DNA of 64,000 nt from G965230065 sp965230065 (GCA_965230065.1 OZ245942.1:3472001-3536000), one strand, 5' to 3'; positions 26,008 through 35,261 are shown, counted from the stretch's first letter. Numbers and translations are program-made. Notes: generated by a model not told the origin, from the letters alone.

Positions 26008-27939
26008 CTAATGGCTCACTTCAAATTTGATGTTGCCCCGGGTGCCCGGGTTGTTCAGCCCAAATACGATTCTGTATACTTCATTACCCCAGGCCCTTTG
26101 CAGGCGGGCATCATCTATATCTATTTTCTCAATTTGCGGTTGCAGGACTGCATCATCATAATGTAATAATAAGGTGAAGGCATCTGATGAGAGTTGTATG
26201 ATACCGGGTTTGATGATTTCACAACGCAGTGCTGTCATGAAATTCCAGCGAGTGTCTCCCTTTATTTCAGAGAGGGTGTAGGTATCTGCAATTTCAAATT
26301 TCTTCCCGCGCACAAGGGTATAGGTGCGTTTCCAGGTGTCAATCAAGGCAGCTTCAGGATATGATCCTGCAATATCAACCGTAAAACGCACTTTAGCAGA
26401 TGAACTTGAAAAAGCAGCTTCCCCTGCCTTAAAGATAGCCCCTGCCTGCTGTTCATATCCGTTGATGAACGGGAGGTTGTGGTATTTTGAGCGCATTGTC
26501 CAGATGTCATACCGGTCGGCACTGAAGGTTTTGGCGGTGTAGGTGCCCACGCCCACATCAATCAGGGCGGGTAGGCCATCGTAGTAAAGAATGAATGAGC
26601 CAACATCATTGTGGTTGTGGCTTTCCGCATTATGCCCGCCTTTGGCTGCGAAATAAAAGCCTTCGGAAGAACCTTCCTTATCCCTTGCGCCCATGATTTG
26701 GGTTTGTGGGAGATAGAACTCGCCCAAAAGGGGCTGTTTCGGGGGTTCACTATTCAAGACATTAAGGTTAAACAGGTTTTCTAAGGCAAGTTCTATCTTT
26801 CCATGAATTGGCTCTTTTCCAAAACCATACTGTTCGGCCAGGTAAGCCCCAAACCCGCTCATCATGGAGTCGTTGATGCGCTTACCGTACCGAAAGATTA
26901 CACCCGGTCTCGAGTGTATTTTGGCAGAAGCATCTGCAAAATTAATGAAATATTCCCCATCAATATAAGCGCGGTAGATATACCTGCCCATGTTTTGTAC
27001 AACGGGCTGGTTGTAAATATTAATTTTTTCCCCGCTGCTTTTATAGAGCAGTTCCAGATAGTCAAAGAGTTTTCCCCCGGCATGGCTCCAGTAACCGGGG
27101 CCTTCTTCACACCCTCCGTCCTCGTTGTAATAATTGATAAACTGATCTACCGACCGCATGGTTTTTTGCACATTTACTGCCAGTGTGTGGGGGTCATCTT
27201 CCAGTAGCAATATGCAATTCAGTACGTTATAATTACACCAGGGATTCCAGTTATTTACCAGATCACGGGTGTACCCCATCCACCACATATCTACCCTGGT
27301 ATAATAAGGGGATAACACCTTGTAATAAATTTCTTCCTTTATCCTTTCTGAAATTAAAGGGTGAACCTGATCAAAAGCTTCATGGAAAAAGTAGTAGGCC
27401 CATGCCAGGTTGGCGGCCACCCTGCCTGTGGCGAGGTCAATGGTAGGGTCGTTTTTATCAGGTAATCCAGGGCCAATCTTTTGTAATGATAAATGAGCCG
27501 AGGAGCCCCAGTAAGTTTGGTCACAATAGAAGATGGCCCCATTTACAATATCATCCAAAAACCTGCCTTTGCCCTCCATAAGTTCGGCCATCACAAGGCT
27601 CTGGAAGGCAGCCTGGTTTTCACGCTGTGGGCGTTCCATTTCACTGCGGTTACCATTTCTGACAAAATCAAGGTAGCGGGTGGCAGGAATATACTGCCAT
27701 TGATATTCCAGATACTCTTCCCCTTCCCTGATGTAGGCTATTCTTAAATCCTCAGGGATTTTGTTCCACCCTTCACGGTTCTGATAATCAGGGTAAGGCA
27801 CCCACGATTTGTCATAGATAAGTGCTTGTCTGATTTCATTGAATGGAAAATCACCGGCTAATAAGTTTCTGGGAGTTTGTCCGAAGGCCGAGAACGTAAA
27901 GAGTATGGAAAAGAAGGTTATGGTTATTAGTTTTATCAT
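26008..27939 (-). CDS. Heparinase II/III-family polysaccharide lyase-like protein
   Basis: A 643-residue exported protein. ATG 27939 is chosen because it starts a clear signal peptide (MIKLITITFFSILFTFSAFGQ); a longer frame to 28029 has no such feature. An N-terminal alpha-barrel (about 30-350, with NNWNPWCNYNVL and CEEGPGYWSHAG) is followed by a beta-sheet domain with the heparinase II/III motif AESHNHNDVGSFILYYDG. His and Tyr residues in these blocks are the usual catalytic candidates. Such proteins eliminate uronic-acid-containing glycans (heparin, alginate or similar) in the periplasm. No SusC/SusD pair or sulfatase is adjacent, so this is not part of a visible polysaccharide utilisation locus and the substrate is unknown. 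Confidence 0.82.
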   Translation of the reverse strand: MIKLITITFFSILFTFSAFGQTPRNLLAGDFPFNEIRQALIYDKSWVPYPDYQNREGWNKIPEDLRIAYIREGEEYLEYQWQYIPATRYLDFVRNGNRSEMERPQRENQAAFQSLVMAELMEGKGRFLDDIVNGAIFYCDQTYWGSSAHLSLQKIGPGLPDKNDPTIDLATGRVAANLAWAYYFFHEAFDQVHPLISERIKEEIYYKVLSPYYTRVDMWWMGYTRDLVNNWNPWCNYNVLNCILLLEDDPHTLAVNVQKTMRSVDQFINYYNEDGGCEEGPGYWSHAGGKLFDYLELLYKSSGEKINIYNQPVVQNMGRYIYRAYIDGEYFINFADASAKIHSRPGVIFRYGKRINDSMMSGFGAYLAEQYGFGKEPIHGKIELALENLFNLNVLNSEPPKQPLLGEFYLPQTQIMGARDKEGSSEGFYFAAKGGHNAESHNHNDVGSFILYYDGLPALIDVGVGTYTAKTFSADRYDIWTMRSKYHNLPFINGYEQQAGAIFKAGEAAFSSSSAKVRFTVDIAGSYPEAALIDTWKRTYTLVRGKKFEIADTYTLSEIKGDTRWNFMTALRCEIIKPGIIQLSSDAFTLLLHYDDAVLQPQIEKIDIDDARLQRAWGNEVYRIVFGLNNPGTRGNIKFEVSH

Positions 27940-28188
27940 AGGGATATTATTTTCAGCTTGCAATATATCTTGTGTTATTGGGGATAACAAAGTGCATCTT
28001 TGGGTGGGAGCGTGGTTAATCATATTCATTTTTATCCGTTCAGTACAGGTTTTGCTTCATTAGCAGGAAATGCACTTTATTAGTAATATAGGCACTTGAA
28101 AATGATTTTCTAAACACTTTTTGAGGTTGAGCTGGGTATGGGTGAAGTAATATTCCACCTTGTAGTATTCCAGGAAAGACTTCCGCTG

Positions 28189-28749
28189 CTACGTCACCCG
28201 CACAATTCTATCATTCTCCGGGCTTTCCTGCATTGTTGCACAAAATACCTCTCCGTACCCCACCGGAATTTTGAAAATGTTGTGCAGGGGAATTTGGAGC
28301 AAATAAGCCCAGGTACACCTGATTACTCCGGCGTGGGTAACAATCAGCACCCTTTGGTATGCTTGCCTGCGCAGGTTATCATAAAAATGAGCAACTCTTC
28401 TATACATGGAAGCGAGGCTTTCGCCGTCGGGCGGGGCAGTATTTACAAAATCCTCCATCCAGGCCGATAGCAACGCCTGGTCTATATCATTCCATGGTAG
28501 CATTTCCCAATCGCCAAAATTCAGTTCCAGCAAGGCAGGGTGCGTATAAACATCTTCTGTAAATTGTTTTGCTAACTGATAGCAGCGGCCCAGCGGACTG
28601 GAGAATATATAATCAAATTTATAAGGCAACGTAGCTTTGTACTCAGCCACTTCCTCCGCGAAGCTTTCGCAAAGGGGCACTTCTGATTGCCCATAGCAGG
28701 TATCGGGCGGTGCATTTAAACGGGTGTGCCTGATTATATAAACTTCCAT
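28189..28749 (-). CDS. cobC: Alpha-ribazole phosphatase-like histidine phosphatase
   Basis: A 186-residue histidine-phosphatase-fold enzyme. The N-terminal catalytic motif is IIRHTRL (the family usually has RHG or RHT), followed by CYGQSEVPL, SSPLGRCYQLAKQF, the catalytic LELNFGDWE and VTHAGVIR. It removes the phosphate from alpha-ribazole 5'-phosphate or cobalamin 5'-phosphate in the last step of nucleotide-loop assembly. It overlaps cobS by 16 bases, which supports the cobC assignment over a generic phosphatase. Confidence 0.88.
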   Translation of the reverse strand: MEVYIIRHTRLNAPPDTCYGQSEVPLCESFAEEVAEYKATLPYKFDYIFSSPLGRCYQLAKQFTEDVYTHPALLELNFGDWEMLPWNDIDQALLSAWMEDFVNTAPPDGESLASMYRRVAHFYDNLRRQAYQRVLIVTHAGVIRCTWAYLLQIPLHNIFKIPVGYGEVFCATMQESPENDRIVRVT

Positions 28750-29510
28750 ATTCCTAAAATTGAAAGATAAAACACCACTTCGCTCACCTGCTGGGTCGCC
28801 CCCAGGGCATCGCCGGTGTACCCGCCTAGGTGTTTCTTGAAATAATACCCCAGGTACATTTTAGAGAAGTAAGCGAGCGGAAAAGCCAGAAGAAAAGGCC
28901 AGTTTTCAAACAAAAAAAAGGGCAAAAGCGCGAATACAAAGCTGTACAACATTTCGTATACCGACAACCGCTTTTGGGCAATGGGCCGGGCTTTGCTTTT
29001 GTCCGGGTCTTGCACATATTCGTGGGTTTGCACAAAGGTAGAAGCAATAAAACGGCTGCCGGTGTGGGCATTGATGAGTGCAACGGCTGCCAGTCCGTAA
29101 GAAATGTGCGCTAGTTCTGTAATTACCAAAAACTTTAGTAGCAGCAAGAGCACAATGCCTACCGTGCCATACGCCCCAATGCGGCTGTCTTTCATAATGG
29201 TAAGGATTTGCTCTTGAGTCCAACCCCCGCCAAAAGCATCACACACATCGGCAAAACCATCTTCATGGAAGGCCCCGGTAAGCAACACCGTGGCAGCCAT
29301 CGATAGCAGTACCCCAATGGCTGGCGGAAAAAGAAAAGAAGCACCCACCAGAATAGCCGCGGCCACCCCACCCACAATCCACCCCATTAGCGGGAAGTAT
29401 TTGCGGGATTTGTTTAAGTTTTCATCACTATGCCCTACCCAGGCCGGACAGGGAATGCGGGTGAAAAACATGAGGGCGGTGAAAAAGTATTGTATTTCTT
29501 TTTGTATCAT
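28734..29510 (-). CDS. cobS: Adenosylcobinamide-GDP ribazoletransferase
   Basis: A 258-residue inner-membrane enzyme that joins adenosylcobinamide-GDP to alpha-ribazole or its phosphate. It has about six TM helices and the family motif HEDGFADVCDAFGGG with acidic residues for Mg binding, followed by MKDSRIGAYG. Length is normal. It begins 6 bases after cobT and overlaps cobC, forming a compact cobT-cobS-cobC operon. The kinase/guanylyltransferase cobU is not in this window. Confidence 0.93.
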   Translation of the reverse strand: MIQKEIQYFFTALMFFTRIPCPAWVGHSDENLNKSRKYFPLMGWIVGGVAAAILVGASFLFPPAIGVLLSMAATVLLTGAFHEDGFADVCDAFGGGWTQEQILTIMKDSRIGAYGTVGIVLLLLLKFLVITELAHISYGLAAVALINAHTGSRFIASTFVQTHEYVQDPDKSKARPIAQKRLSVYEMLYSFVFALLPFFLFENWPFLLAFPLAYFSKMYLGYYFKKHLGGYTGDALGATQQVSEVVFYLSILGIWKFI

Positions 29511-29516
29511 ATTAGC

Positions 29517-30518
29517 TTAAGTACTCACGCCCGCATCTTCAAAACTGGCCATTTCATTCAGAAAGGTTGTCGCACTCTGGATGATGGGATAAGCAACCGC
29601 ACAACCTGTGCCCTCACCCAGCCGCATTTGCAGATCCAGGATGGGTTGGGCATTAAGGTAATCCAGCATTTTAGCATGCCCCTGTTCGTCAGATACATGG
29701 CAAAAGATGACATTGTTGAGGGCAGTGGGTTGGAGGTGGTACACTACCAAAAAGGCAGCCGTAGCGATAAACCCATCTATCATCAGAAGCATGTTTTTTT
29801 CAAAAGCTTCAAGCATAGCGCCTGCCATTTGGGCGATTTCAAACCCGCCAAACGTTGCCAGAACCTCCATCGGAAGTTTGGCTTTAGGATGCTTTTGAAG
29901 GACTTGTTCCAGTATTTCTATTTTCTTTTGGAGCTGGGGCTGGCCCAATCCCGTACCCCGACCAACACATTCGTCAATGGGTAAGCCACAAAGCTTGCTC
30001 ATCAGCAAGGCGGCTGAGGAAGTGTTACCGATACCCATTTCGCCAAAACCGACAATGTTTGTCTTTTTATGCAGGTGGTTATTAATTATTTCTTTACCAA
30101 ATTCCAGGCACTTTTCCAGTTGGGCTTGCGTCATAGCTGCTTCTTCCAACATGTTCCGGGTACCGTGGGCTACTTTGTGGTCAATCAACTTTGGGTGGGA
30201 TGGGAAGTTGTGGTCTATCCCGGCATCAATAATTTTAAGAGTAATATTATTTTGCCGGGCAAACACATTGATGGCCGCGCCCCCGTTCAGGAAGTTGTTT
30301 ACCATCTGAAAGGTTACTTCTTTGGGGTAAAGGCTTACACCCGCCCCGGCAATGCCATGGTCGGCGGCAAATACCAGAATATGGGGTTTTCGTAAGCGGG
30401 GGCTCAGGGTATTTTGCACCCTACCCAGCTGAAGGGCTAATTCTTCCAGCCGGCCCAGGGAGCCCACAGGTTTGGTTTTTGTATCAATTTTCTGTTGAAG
30501 TGCTGCTGCTATGTCCAT
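29517..30518 (-). CDS. cobT: Nicotinate-nucleotide-dimethylbenzimidazole phosphoribosyltransferase
   Basis: A 333-residue enzyme that makes alpha-ribazole phosphate from dimethylbenzimidazole and nicotinate mononucleotide. Recognised by KTKPVGSLGRLEELALQLGRVQ near the N-terminus, FAADHGIAGAGVS, the glycine-rich EMGIGNTSSAALL and the C-terminal LGEGTGCAVAYPI with catalytic Glu302. First gene of the cobT-cobS-cobC operon. I do not see a cobalamin riboswitch in the 137 bases upstream; a hairpin there belongs more naturally to termination of the upstream monooxygenase gene. Confidence 0.94.
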   Translation of the reverse strand: MDIAAALQQKIDTKTKPVGSLGRLEELALQLGRVQNTLSPRLRKPHILVFAADHGIAGAGVSLYPKEVTFQMVNNFLNGGAAINVFARQNNITLKIIDAGIDHNFPSHPKLIDHKVAHGTRNMLEEAAMTQAQLEKCLEFGKEIINNHLHKKTNIVGFGEMGIGNTSSAALLMSKLCGLPIDECVGRGTGLGQPQLQKKIEILEQVLQKHPKAKLPMEVLATFGGFEIAQMAGAMLEAFEKNMLLMIDGFIATAAFLVVYHLQPTALNNVIFCHVSDEQGHAKMLDYLNAQPILDLQMRLGEGTGCAVAYPIIQSATTFLNEMASFEDAGVST

Positions 30519-30541
30519 CAGTCAATTTTCTGAAAATGAAA

Positions 30542-30596
30542 AAAAAGCCCCAGCAGGTTACTGAAGCTTTAGAATGTTTGCAAAAATGGGCTTTTT
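30542..30596 (-). terminator. Likely terminator of the monooxygenase gene
   Basis: On the minus strand AAAAAGCCCA is followed about 35 bases later by GGGGCTTTTTTTT. The nine-base arms and a T run of eight give a terminator-like shape between the FAD monooxygenase and cobT. The loop is longer than usual. Confidence 0.5.
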
Positions 30597-30655
30597 GGGA
30601 CACTTACCCAAAAGACGGTATTTTTAGAGAAGGGTTGATTCAGGTATGGGGTAAT

Positions 30656-31795
30656 TTAAACATCCAACGCATACAGTTTTTGCATTTGTCGTTTATTGAC
30701 AGCAGCAGGTGTCAGACGAAAAGCAGCATTGCGGAGCGCACCCAGGAGTTTGTTTTCCAACTGGGCTATTTTTCCCAGGATCCATGAGTTATTGACAATA
30801 AAACGGGTTTTCTTTATTCGTTTTCTTTCAAAACTTTTGAATGCATCCTTCGCATTGCCGTTTTTCTTTATTTCATGGGCCAGTATCATGCCATCTTCAA
30901 TAGCCATACAAGCCCCTTGCCCCATGTTGGGTGTGGTGGCATGGGCAGCATCCCCAATCAGGACGATATTGTCAAATGCGTAGTTATCAACAGGTTTGAT
31001 GTCTATGATGTCGTTCCAGAGAAGGGCTTCGTCTGGAGTATGTTGCAGAATATCTGGTATCGGGTCGTGAAAATCCTGAAAATACTGCGATAAATCCCTG
31101 GTGGTAAAGTTTTTCATTTGTTCATCCTGGGCAGGGGCGTTTGCACAGGCAAACCAGTAGATTTTGTTGTTCCCAACCGGTACGATACCGAACCTTTTGC
31201 CCGGCCCCCAGCTTTCGGTTGAGCCTTCGATTGACAAACCGAAATTATCTATAACGGCCCGCCAGCAGGTGTATCCGGCATACCGGGTTTGCACATTGGG
31301 CAGCAATTGCTGGCGTATTTGCGAATGTATGCCATCGGCCACAATGAGGTAATCGGTATCATGGGTACTTCCATCCTGAAACTGAACCGTTAACCCATTA
31401 TCTTTCCTTTCAAACCCTGTCGCTCTTTTGTTAAGAATAAGCTGGCTTTCGTCTATTTCTGACAGCAAAACCTCATGCAAAGCCGCCCGGTGAATGGCTA
31501 CGCTGCATGTGTTGAATTTACGGTTAATTTCAGCCGTATTAAAGCCGGAAATCAACTTTCCTTTCTGATCGAGAATAGCGAAAGTGGGGAGTACATACCC
31601 TGCATTTTTCACCGCTTCAGCGATGTCCAGGTGTTGGTAAGCCTGCATGGCATTTCCGGCGAGGGCCAGTCCGGCCCCGAGGGGTTGCATAGCAGGGGCT
31701 GCTTCAAAAATACTGGCTTCTATGCCAACTTTGCGAAGGGCGATGGCAGCGGTAAGGCCCGCGATGCCACCGCCGATGATAGAAAAATTGGGCAT
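30656..31795 (-). CDS. FAD-dependent monooxygenase (PHBH/UbiH class)
   Basis: A 379-residue class A flavoprotein hydroxylase. The N-terminal FAD-binding GxGxxG is seen as IIGGGIAGLTAAIALRKVG, the middle DG motif as LIVADGIHSQIR, and the second FAD motif as IGDAAHATTPNMGQGACMAIED. Relatives hydroxylate aromatic or isoprenoid compounds, or inactivate tetracyclines (TetX-like), using NAD(P)H and O2. The substrate cannot be read here. It lies 4 bases downstream of the small holin-like membrane protein gene and is probably co-transcribed with it. Confidence 0.87.
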   Translation of the reverse strand: MPNFSIIGGGIAGLTAAIALRKVGIEASIFEAAPAMQPLGAGLALAGNAMQAYQHLDIAEAVKNAGYVLPTFAILDQKGKLISGFNTAEINRKFNTCSVAIHRAALHEVLLSEIDESQLILNKRATGFERKDNGLTVQFQDGSTHDTDYLIVADGIHSQIRQQLLPNVQTRYAGYTCWRAVIDNFGLSIEGSTESWGPGKRFGIVPVGNNKIYWFACANAPAQDEQMKNFTTRDLSQYFQDFHDPIPDILQHTPDEALLWNDIIDIKPVDNYAFDNIVLIGDAAHATTPNMGQGACMAIEDGMILAHEIKKNGNAKDAFKSFERKRIKKTRFIVNNSWILGKIAQLENKLLGALRNAAFRLTPAAVNKRQMQKLYALDV

Positions 31796-31799
31796 TTAT

Positions 31800-32156
31800 T
31801 TAGAAAATAACTCCATCTATTATGGCGCCAACGATAGAAAGGATGATGGCCAGCCAGAGGGAAGGCAAAAACCCAACAGTGTCAAACCCATCCATCATTT
31901 GGTCTACAATTTCAATGACAATGGCATAAACGATGACGCGGATGATAAAGCTCAGGCCAAACAGGTAAAAGAGTCCCAGCGTGGCTACGTGTAAAACAAA
32001 CGTAAGCAGCCAGCCTATCAAAAAACTGAGTAAGCCAACGAGCAGGGCCACGATGAGGGCGGTGGTAAAATTCCTGACGTGTACTTTGGGCATGGCTTTG
32101 GCGGCCAGCACCAGTGTTCCCGCCGTGGCTAAAATTTGGACAATCCATTGTAGCAT
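31800..32156 (-). CDS. Small four-TM protein of the phage-holin-4_2-like family
   Basis: A 118-residue protein with about four TM helices and short polar ends. The pattern KAMPKVHVRNFTTALIVALLVGLLSFLIGWLL fits the family named after phage holin superfamily IV (PF04020), common in chromosomes without phage and of unknown role. No lysin or phage gene is near. It precedes the monooxygenase by 4 bases. Confidence 0.75.
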   Translation of the reverse strand: MLQWIVQILATAGTLVLAAKAMPKVHVRNFTTALIVALLVGLLSFLIGWLLTFVLHVATLGLFYLFGLSFIIRVIVYAIVIEIVDQMMDGFDTVGFLPSLWLAIILSIVGAIIDGVIF

Positions 32157-32236
32157 GTTGTTGTAGTTTTAGTGGTTGATGTTGATAAGCTAAGATACAA
32201 GAGATTTGAGTTTACGTTGCTATTTATTATGTTTTT

Positions 32237-33568
32237 TTACCTTTTTAACCTTTTTTCAATCATTTCCTTATGTGCTTTCATTTCAGCTTTTATTAATGCA
32301 TTGATTTCTTCATCGTTTAATTGTTCATCATAAAATTTCTCAAAGGAAATAGAAATCTGAGTATTACTAACGCGATACCTTGTTTTTAGAAAATAAAACA
32401 CAATTCTACTATTGTGACTAAATTCTTGAAAACCTGCCCAATTAAAAGTATGATATTCATAATTAAGTTTAATATTGGAAGTGTTTTCGTCAATTCTATG
32501 CCTGCTTGTTTTAAAAGCCTCATATTTGTTTTTAAACTTTTTTGCTCTATTGTTAACAGAAAAATGGAACTGCACTTCTAAATAAAACTTATCAAATTTT
32601 TTGCTATTTGCGACAAAAGCTTCTGCTAACCTAACAATTGTATCATCATAAATCTCCAGTACAGCTTCTTTTGATTTTGTAACCTCAATTTGTTTTCCTG
32701 CGCCTTTGATTTTTTGTTCAAGCAAGGCGATTTCCTTATCCAGGTCGTCGGGTTCTTCAATGCTTTCCCCTTTGGCCCCTTTGATCATGAGTTCAAGGGA
32801 ACGTAGTAAGTTTTGGGCTATATATTCAACAAACGGCTCCAGCATTCCTGCATCGGCCTGCCGGAGTACGGCGAAATAATTTTCCTTATCATCGGTTTTG
32901 ATAATAACGGGCGGGTATCCCTGCTGCATCAGGATAAGGTTCATGAGGATTCTTGCCATCCTGCCATTGCCATCGTCAAAAGGGTGTATGCGGATAAATT
33001 TGTAATGGAATTCAGCCGCCAATAAAACAGGGTTTGTATCCTTATCCTTGCTTTTACCTTTGTACCACTTTAGCAGATCATCCATTTTAGCAGGTGTCTC
33101 TTCCGGGGTGGCAAAGTAGAAGATTTCTCCAGTGACAGTCTTTACATGGTTGGGTGTAGTTTTATATTTTCCTACTTCTATTCTTTTTTTGGTCGGTTTG
33201 CCATCCGGGGTAAGTGCATCTACCTCATAAGACTCTTTTAACAATAAAGTATGCAGTTGACGAATGAAATTTTCTGTCAAAGGACGGTCTTCTTTCAAAA
33301 TATCTATTACCCACTCAATGGCTTCATTGTGCCCCGTCATTTCCACATGGTCTTTCAGGGGTTTTCCTTGTGCAGTAATGCCGAAAAGAAGCAGGGCTTT
33401 TGTTTCTCCATACGTCAGCGTATTTCCTTCCAGGTGATTGGAGTGAAAGTTCCAGTCCAGGCGGAATTTTTGCATAATGCGGCCTTCTTCCTCTTTACCA
33501 ATGGGCCTGAGGGCATCCAGCTCTTTTTTTAACTTTTCTACTTTTTTAAATACTTCCATCTGGTTCAT
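32237..33568 (-). CDS. Fic-domain AMP-transferase with AT-rich C-terminal region
   Basis: A 443-residue class II Fic protein. The catalytic motif HPFDDGNGRMAR is complete at residues 195-206, and the autoinhibitory motif SNHLEGN at 43-49 (Ser43, Glu47, Gly48) lies N-terminal, so the enzyme is probably self-inhibited until relieved. It would transfer AMP to a target hydroxyl group; the target is unknown and no antitoxin partner is seen. From about residue 295 to the end, the DNA (about 32240-32680) becomes strongly AT-rich compared with the 5' part (for example 16 of 60 G or C at 32521-32580 against 28 of 60 at 33301-33360), and the protein there matches no fold I recognise. ATG 33568 (MNQMEVFKK) is preferred over 33607. 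Confidence 0.85.
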   Translation of the reverse strand: MNQMEVFKKVEKLKKELDALRPIGKEEEGRIMQKFRLDWNFHSNHLEGNTLTYGETKALLLFGITAQGKPLKDHVEMTGHNEAIEWVIDILKEDRPLTENFIRQLHTLLLKESYEVDALTPDGKPTKKRIEVGKYKTTPNHVKTVTGEIFYFATPEETPAKMDDLLKWYKGKSKDKDTNPVLLAAEFHYKFIRIHPFDDGNGRMARILMNLILMQQGYPPVIIKTDDKENYFAVLRQADAGMLEPFVEYIAQNLLRSLELMIKGAKGESIEEPDDLDKEIALLEQKIKGAGKQIEVTKSKEAVLEIYDDTIVRLAEAFVANSKKFDKFYLEVQFHFSVNNRAKKFKNKYEAFKTSRHRIDENTSNIKLNYEYHTFNWAGFQEFSHNSRIVFYFLKTRYRVSNTQISISFEKFYDEQLNDEEINALIKAEMKAHKEMIEKRLKR

Positions 33569-33683
33569 TATTTGAATCCTTAAAAGGAAACGCTGTGAAC
33601 AGCCCAAGTTACAAAAAACGGTATAATTTTTTATGAATACCCATACTTGCGCCCCCTTTCCAAAAAATGTATCTTTATGAGCA

Positions 33684-34484
33684 ATGATGACCTACCAGGA
33701 AATAAAAGCACATCCGGAGTTACAAAAATATATCCTGTGTTACTGGAAGTTTGAAGTACTCTCCATTGCCTCCGGGGCTCCCAGCATTCACCATTACATC
33801 ATACCCGACGGTTGTGCCTCTTTGGTATTTCTGTACCATCCTATGGCTGATGCTTGCTTTTCTGCATTGACAGGCCCTACTAAAAATGTAGTGGAAACGG
33901 ATGTGTTTGCAAAGTCAGTATTTGTAGGAATACGGTTCAGACCCGGCACCACCCGGGAAGTCTTTGGTTTATCTGGCGTACAACTCCGGGACCAAAATCT
34001 GATGCCGGCTCCTGAGTTACCCGGTTTTGAGACTGAAGATATTTATAAAAACATCCATGGGGAAAACAGTATTTTCACTACCCTGGATACCGCTTTGTTA
34101 AAGTTTTTCAAGAAATTACAACCCAAACAGGACGAGCTGGTAGCACAAGCCACCGACCTGATTATCAGCAGCAAAGGCAACCTGAAAATTGCCAGTCTTA
34201 TTGAACAACTACCGCTGAGTGAACGGCAGTTACAAAAGCGGTTTAAAGAGGCTGCCGGGCTTACACTCAAAGAATTTGCCACCATCATCCGTATCAGGGC
34301 TGCGATGATACAGGTTGAAGTGGATAAGGAAAACTACCAAAGTACTATTTATAATTCGGGGTATTTTGACCAGGCGCACTTTATCCGTGATTTTTCCAGG
34401 CTTTCCAATGTTTCCTTACCTGCCTTTAAGAAGTATATCAAAAGCATTGAGCACATTGGCGTAAAGGCCCAACATGAAAAATGA
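33684..34484 (+). CDS. AraC-family transcriptional regulator
   Basis: A 266-residue regulator with an N-terminal ligand-sensing domain (HHYIIPDGCASLVFLYHP, a DUF6597-like pattern) and a C-terminal double helix-turn-helix at about 155-255 (IASLIEQLPLSERQLQKRF, then IYNSGYFDQAHFIRDFSRL). A TTG at 33650-33652 followed 20 bases later by TATCTTTA (33670-33677) resembles a Bacteroidota -33/-7 promoter with one mismatch; it would place the RNA start almost at the start codon. The secreted DUF1579-like protein 70 bases downstream may be its target. Confidence 0.87.
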   Translation: MMTYQEIKAHPELQKYILCYWKFEVLSIASGAPSIHHYIIPDGCASLVFLYHPMADACFSALTGPTKNVVETDVFAKSVFVGIRFRPGTTREVFGLSGVQLRDQNLMPAPELPGFETEDIYKNIHGENSIFTTLDTALLKFFKKLQPKQDELVAQATDLIISSKGNLKIASLIEQLPLSERQLQKRFKEAAGLTLKEFATIIRIRAAMIQVEVDKENYQSTIYNSGYFDQAHFIRDFSRLSNVSLPAFKKYIKSIEHIGVKAQHEK

Positions 34485-34518
34485 CGGTTTTTTCCAATTT
34501 TGCATTCCTGCTTTATTT

Positions 34519-34526
34519 TATTTTTG
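34519..34526 (+). promoter_or_regulatory. Exact TAnnTTTG -7 box
   Basis: TATTTTTG lies 28 bases upstream of the start of the DUF1579-like gene. The consensus is that of Bacteroidota housekeeping promoters. The nearest TTG at 34500-34502 leaves a spacer of 16, shorter than the usual 19-21. Confidence 0.4.
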
Positions 34527-34554
34527 TCGCTGACATTTATAACCACATTTGACT

Positions 34555-35094
34555 ATGAAAAAAATAATCTTGACGTATGCCTGCTGTTTGCTTTTTTTTG
34601 CCCTCACTGCACAATCTTCTTCTGAAAACAGAAAAGAAGCCATGAAAAAACTGGACTTCATGGCCGGGCAGTGGAAAGGGGAAGGATGGATGATGGACCG
34701 GGAAGGAAATAAGAACGCTTTTACCCAAACGGAAGATATAAACTGGAAAATGGATGGAGAACTCATGCTTATTGAAGGGTTGGGAAAAAGCTATGATGCT
34801 TCAGTTCAAGAGGAAAAAGTAATCCATAATGCGTTGGCGACCATATCTTACAATCCACAAACAGGTAATTATGATTTTCAATCGTATGTGGCAGGCAGGG
34901 GAAGTGGCACTGCTGTTGGTAAAGTGCTGGATGAGCATACTTTTCAGTGGGAACTATCGGTGCCTCACGGAAAAATACGTTATACCATCACTATCAGTGA
35001 AAAAGAACAGTGGTATGAGATTGGAGAGTATTCTCCCGACGGACAAGCCTGGAACCAGTTTTTTGAAATGACTTTGGCGAAAGAAAATATTTAG
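34555..35094 (+). CDS. Secreted DUF1579-like protein
   Basis: A 179-residue protein with signal peptide (MKKIILTYACCLLFFALTAQ). The body (KKLDFMAGQWKGEGWMMDREG ... INWKMDGELMLIEGLGKSYD) matches the pattern of DUF1579 and heme-nitrobindin-like beta-barrels: FMAGxWxGxG near the N-terminus and repeated strands. Function unknown. ATG 34555 is used instead of a TTG two codons earlier because it starts the signal peptide. It follows the AraC-type regulator and has its own -7 box. Confidence 0.75.
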   Translation: MKKIILTYACCLLFFALTAQSSSENRKEAMKKLDFMAGQWKGEGWMMDREGNKNAFTQTEDINWKMDGELMLIEGLGKSYDASVQEEKVIHNALATISYNPQTGNYDFQSYVAGRGSGTAVGKVLDEHTFQWELSVPHGKIRYTITISEKEQWYEIGEYSPDGQAWNQFFEMTLAKENI

Positions 35095-35253
35095 GATTCA
35101 TTCAGCATAGCCGCCACCCTGGCAGTTACAGTTGTGACTTTTATGTTTTGAGGTAAGCCAATACCCCACTCTTAGTTTTTTTGTACGGCAAACCAATTAC
35201 GATGCCTGTCCGAAATAAATAAGGTTGGAGTCATGATATTAAAGATGGCTTAT

Positions 35254-35261
35254 TAAATTTG
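35254..35261 (+). promoter_or_regulatory. Exact TAnnTTTG -7 box upstream of glnS
   Basis: TAAATTTG ends 18 bases before the glnS start codon. A TTG 26 bases further upstream gives a spacer longer than consensus, so only the -7 box is convincing. Confidence 0.35.

Noticed and set aside
30519..30655. Possible cobalamin riboswitch or small gene upstream of cobT
   Set aside because: I could not recognise the conserved riboswitch core, and the stem present ends in a T run, fitting a terminator for the upstream gene. A small plus-strand frame here overlaps that hairpin and looks accidental.
31800..32156. Prophage remnant because of the holin-like family
   Set aside because: The family is common outside phages, and no lysin, capsid or integrase gene is near.
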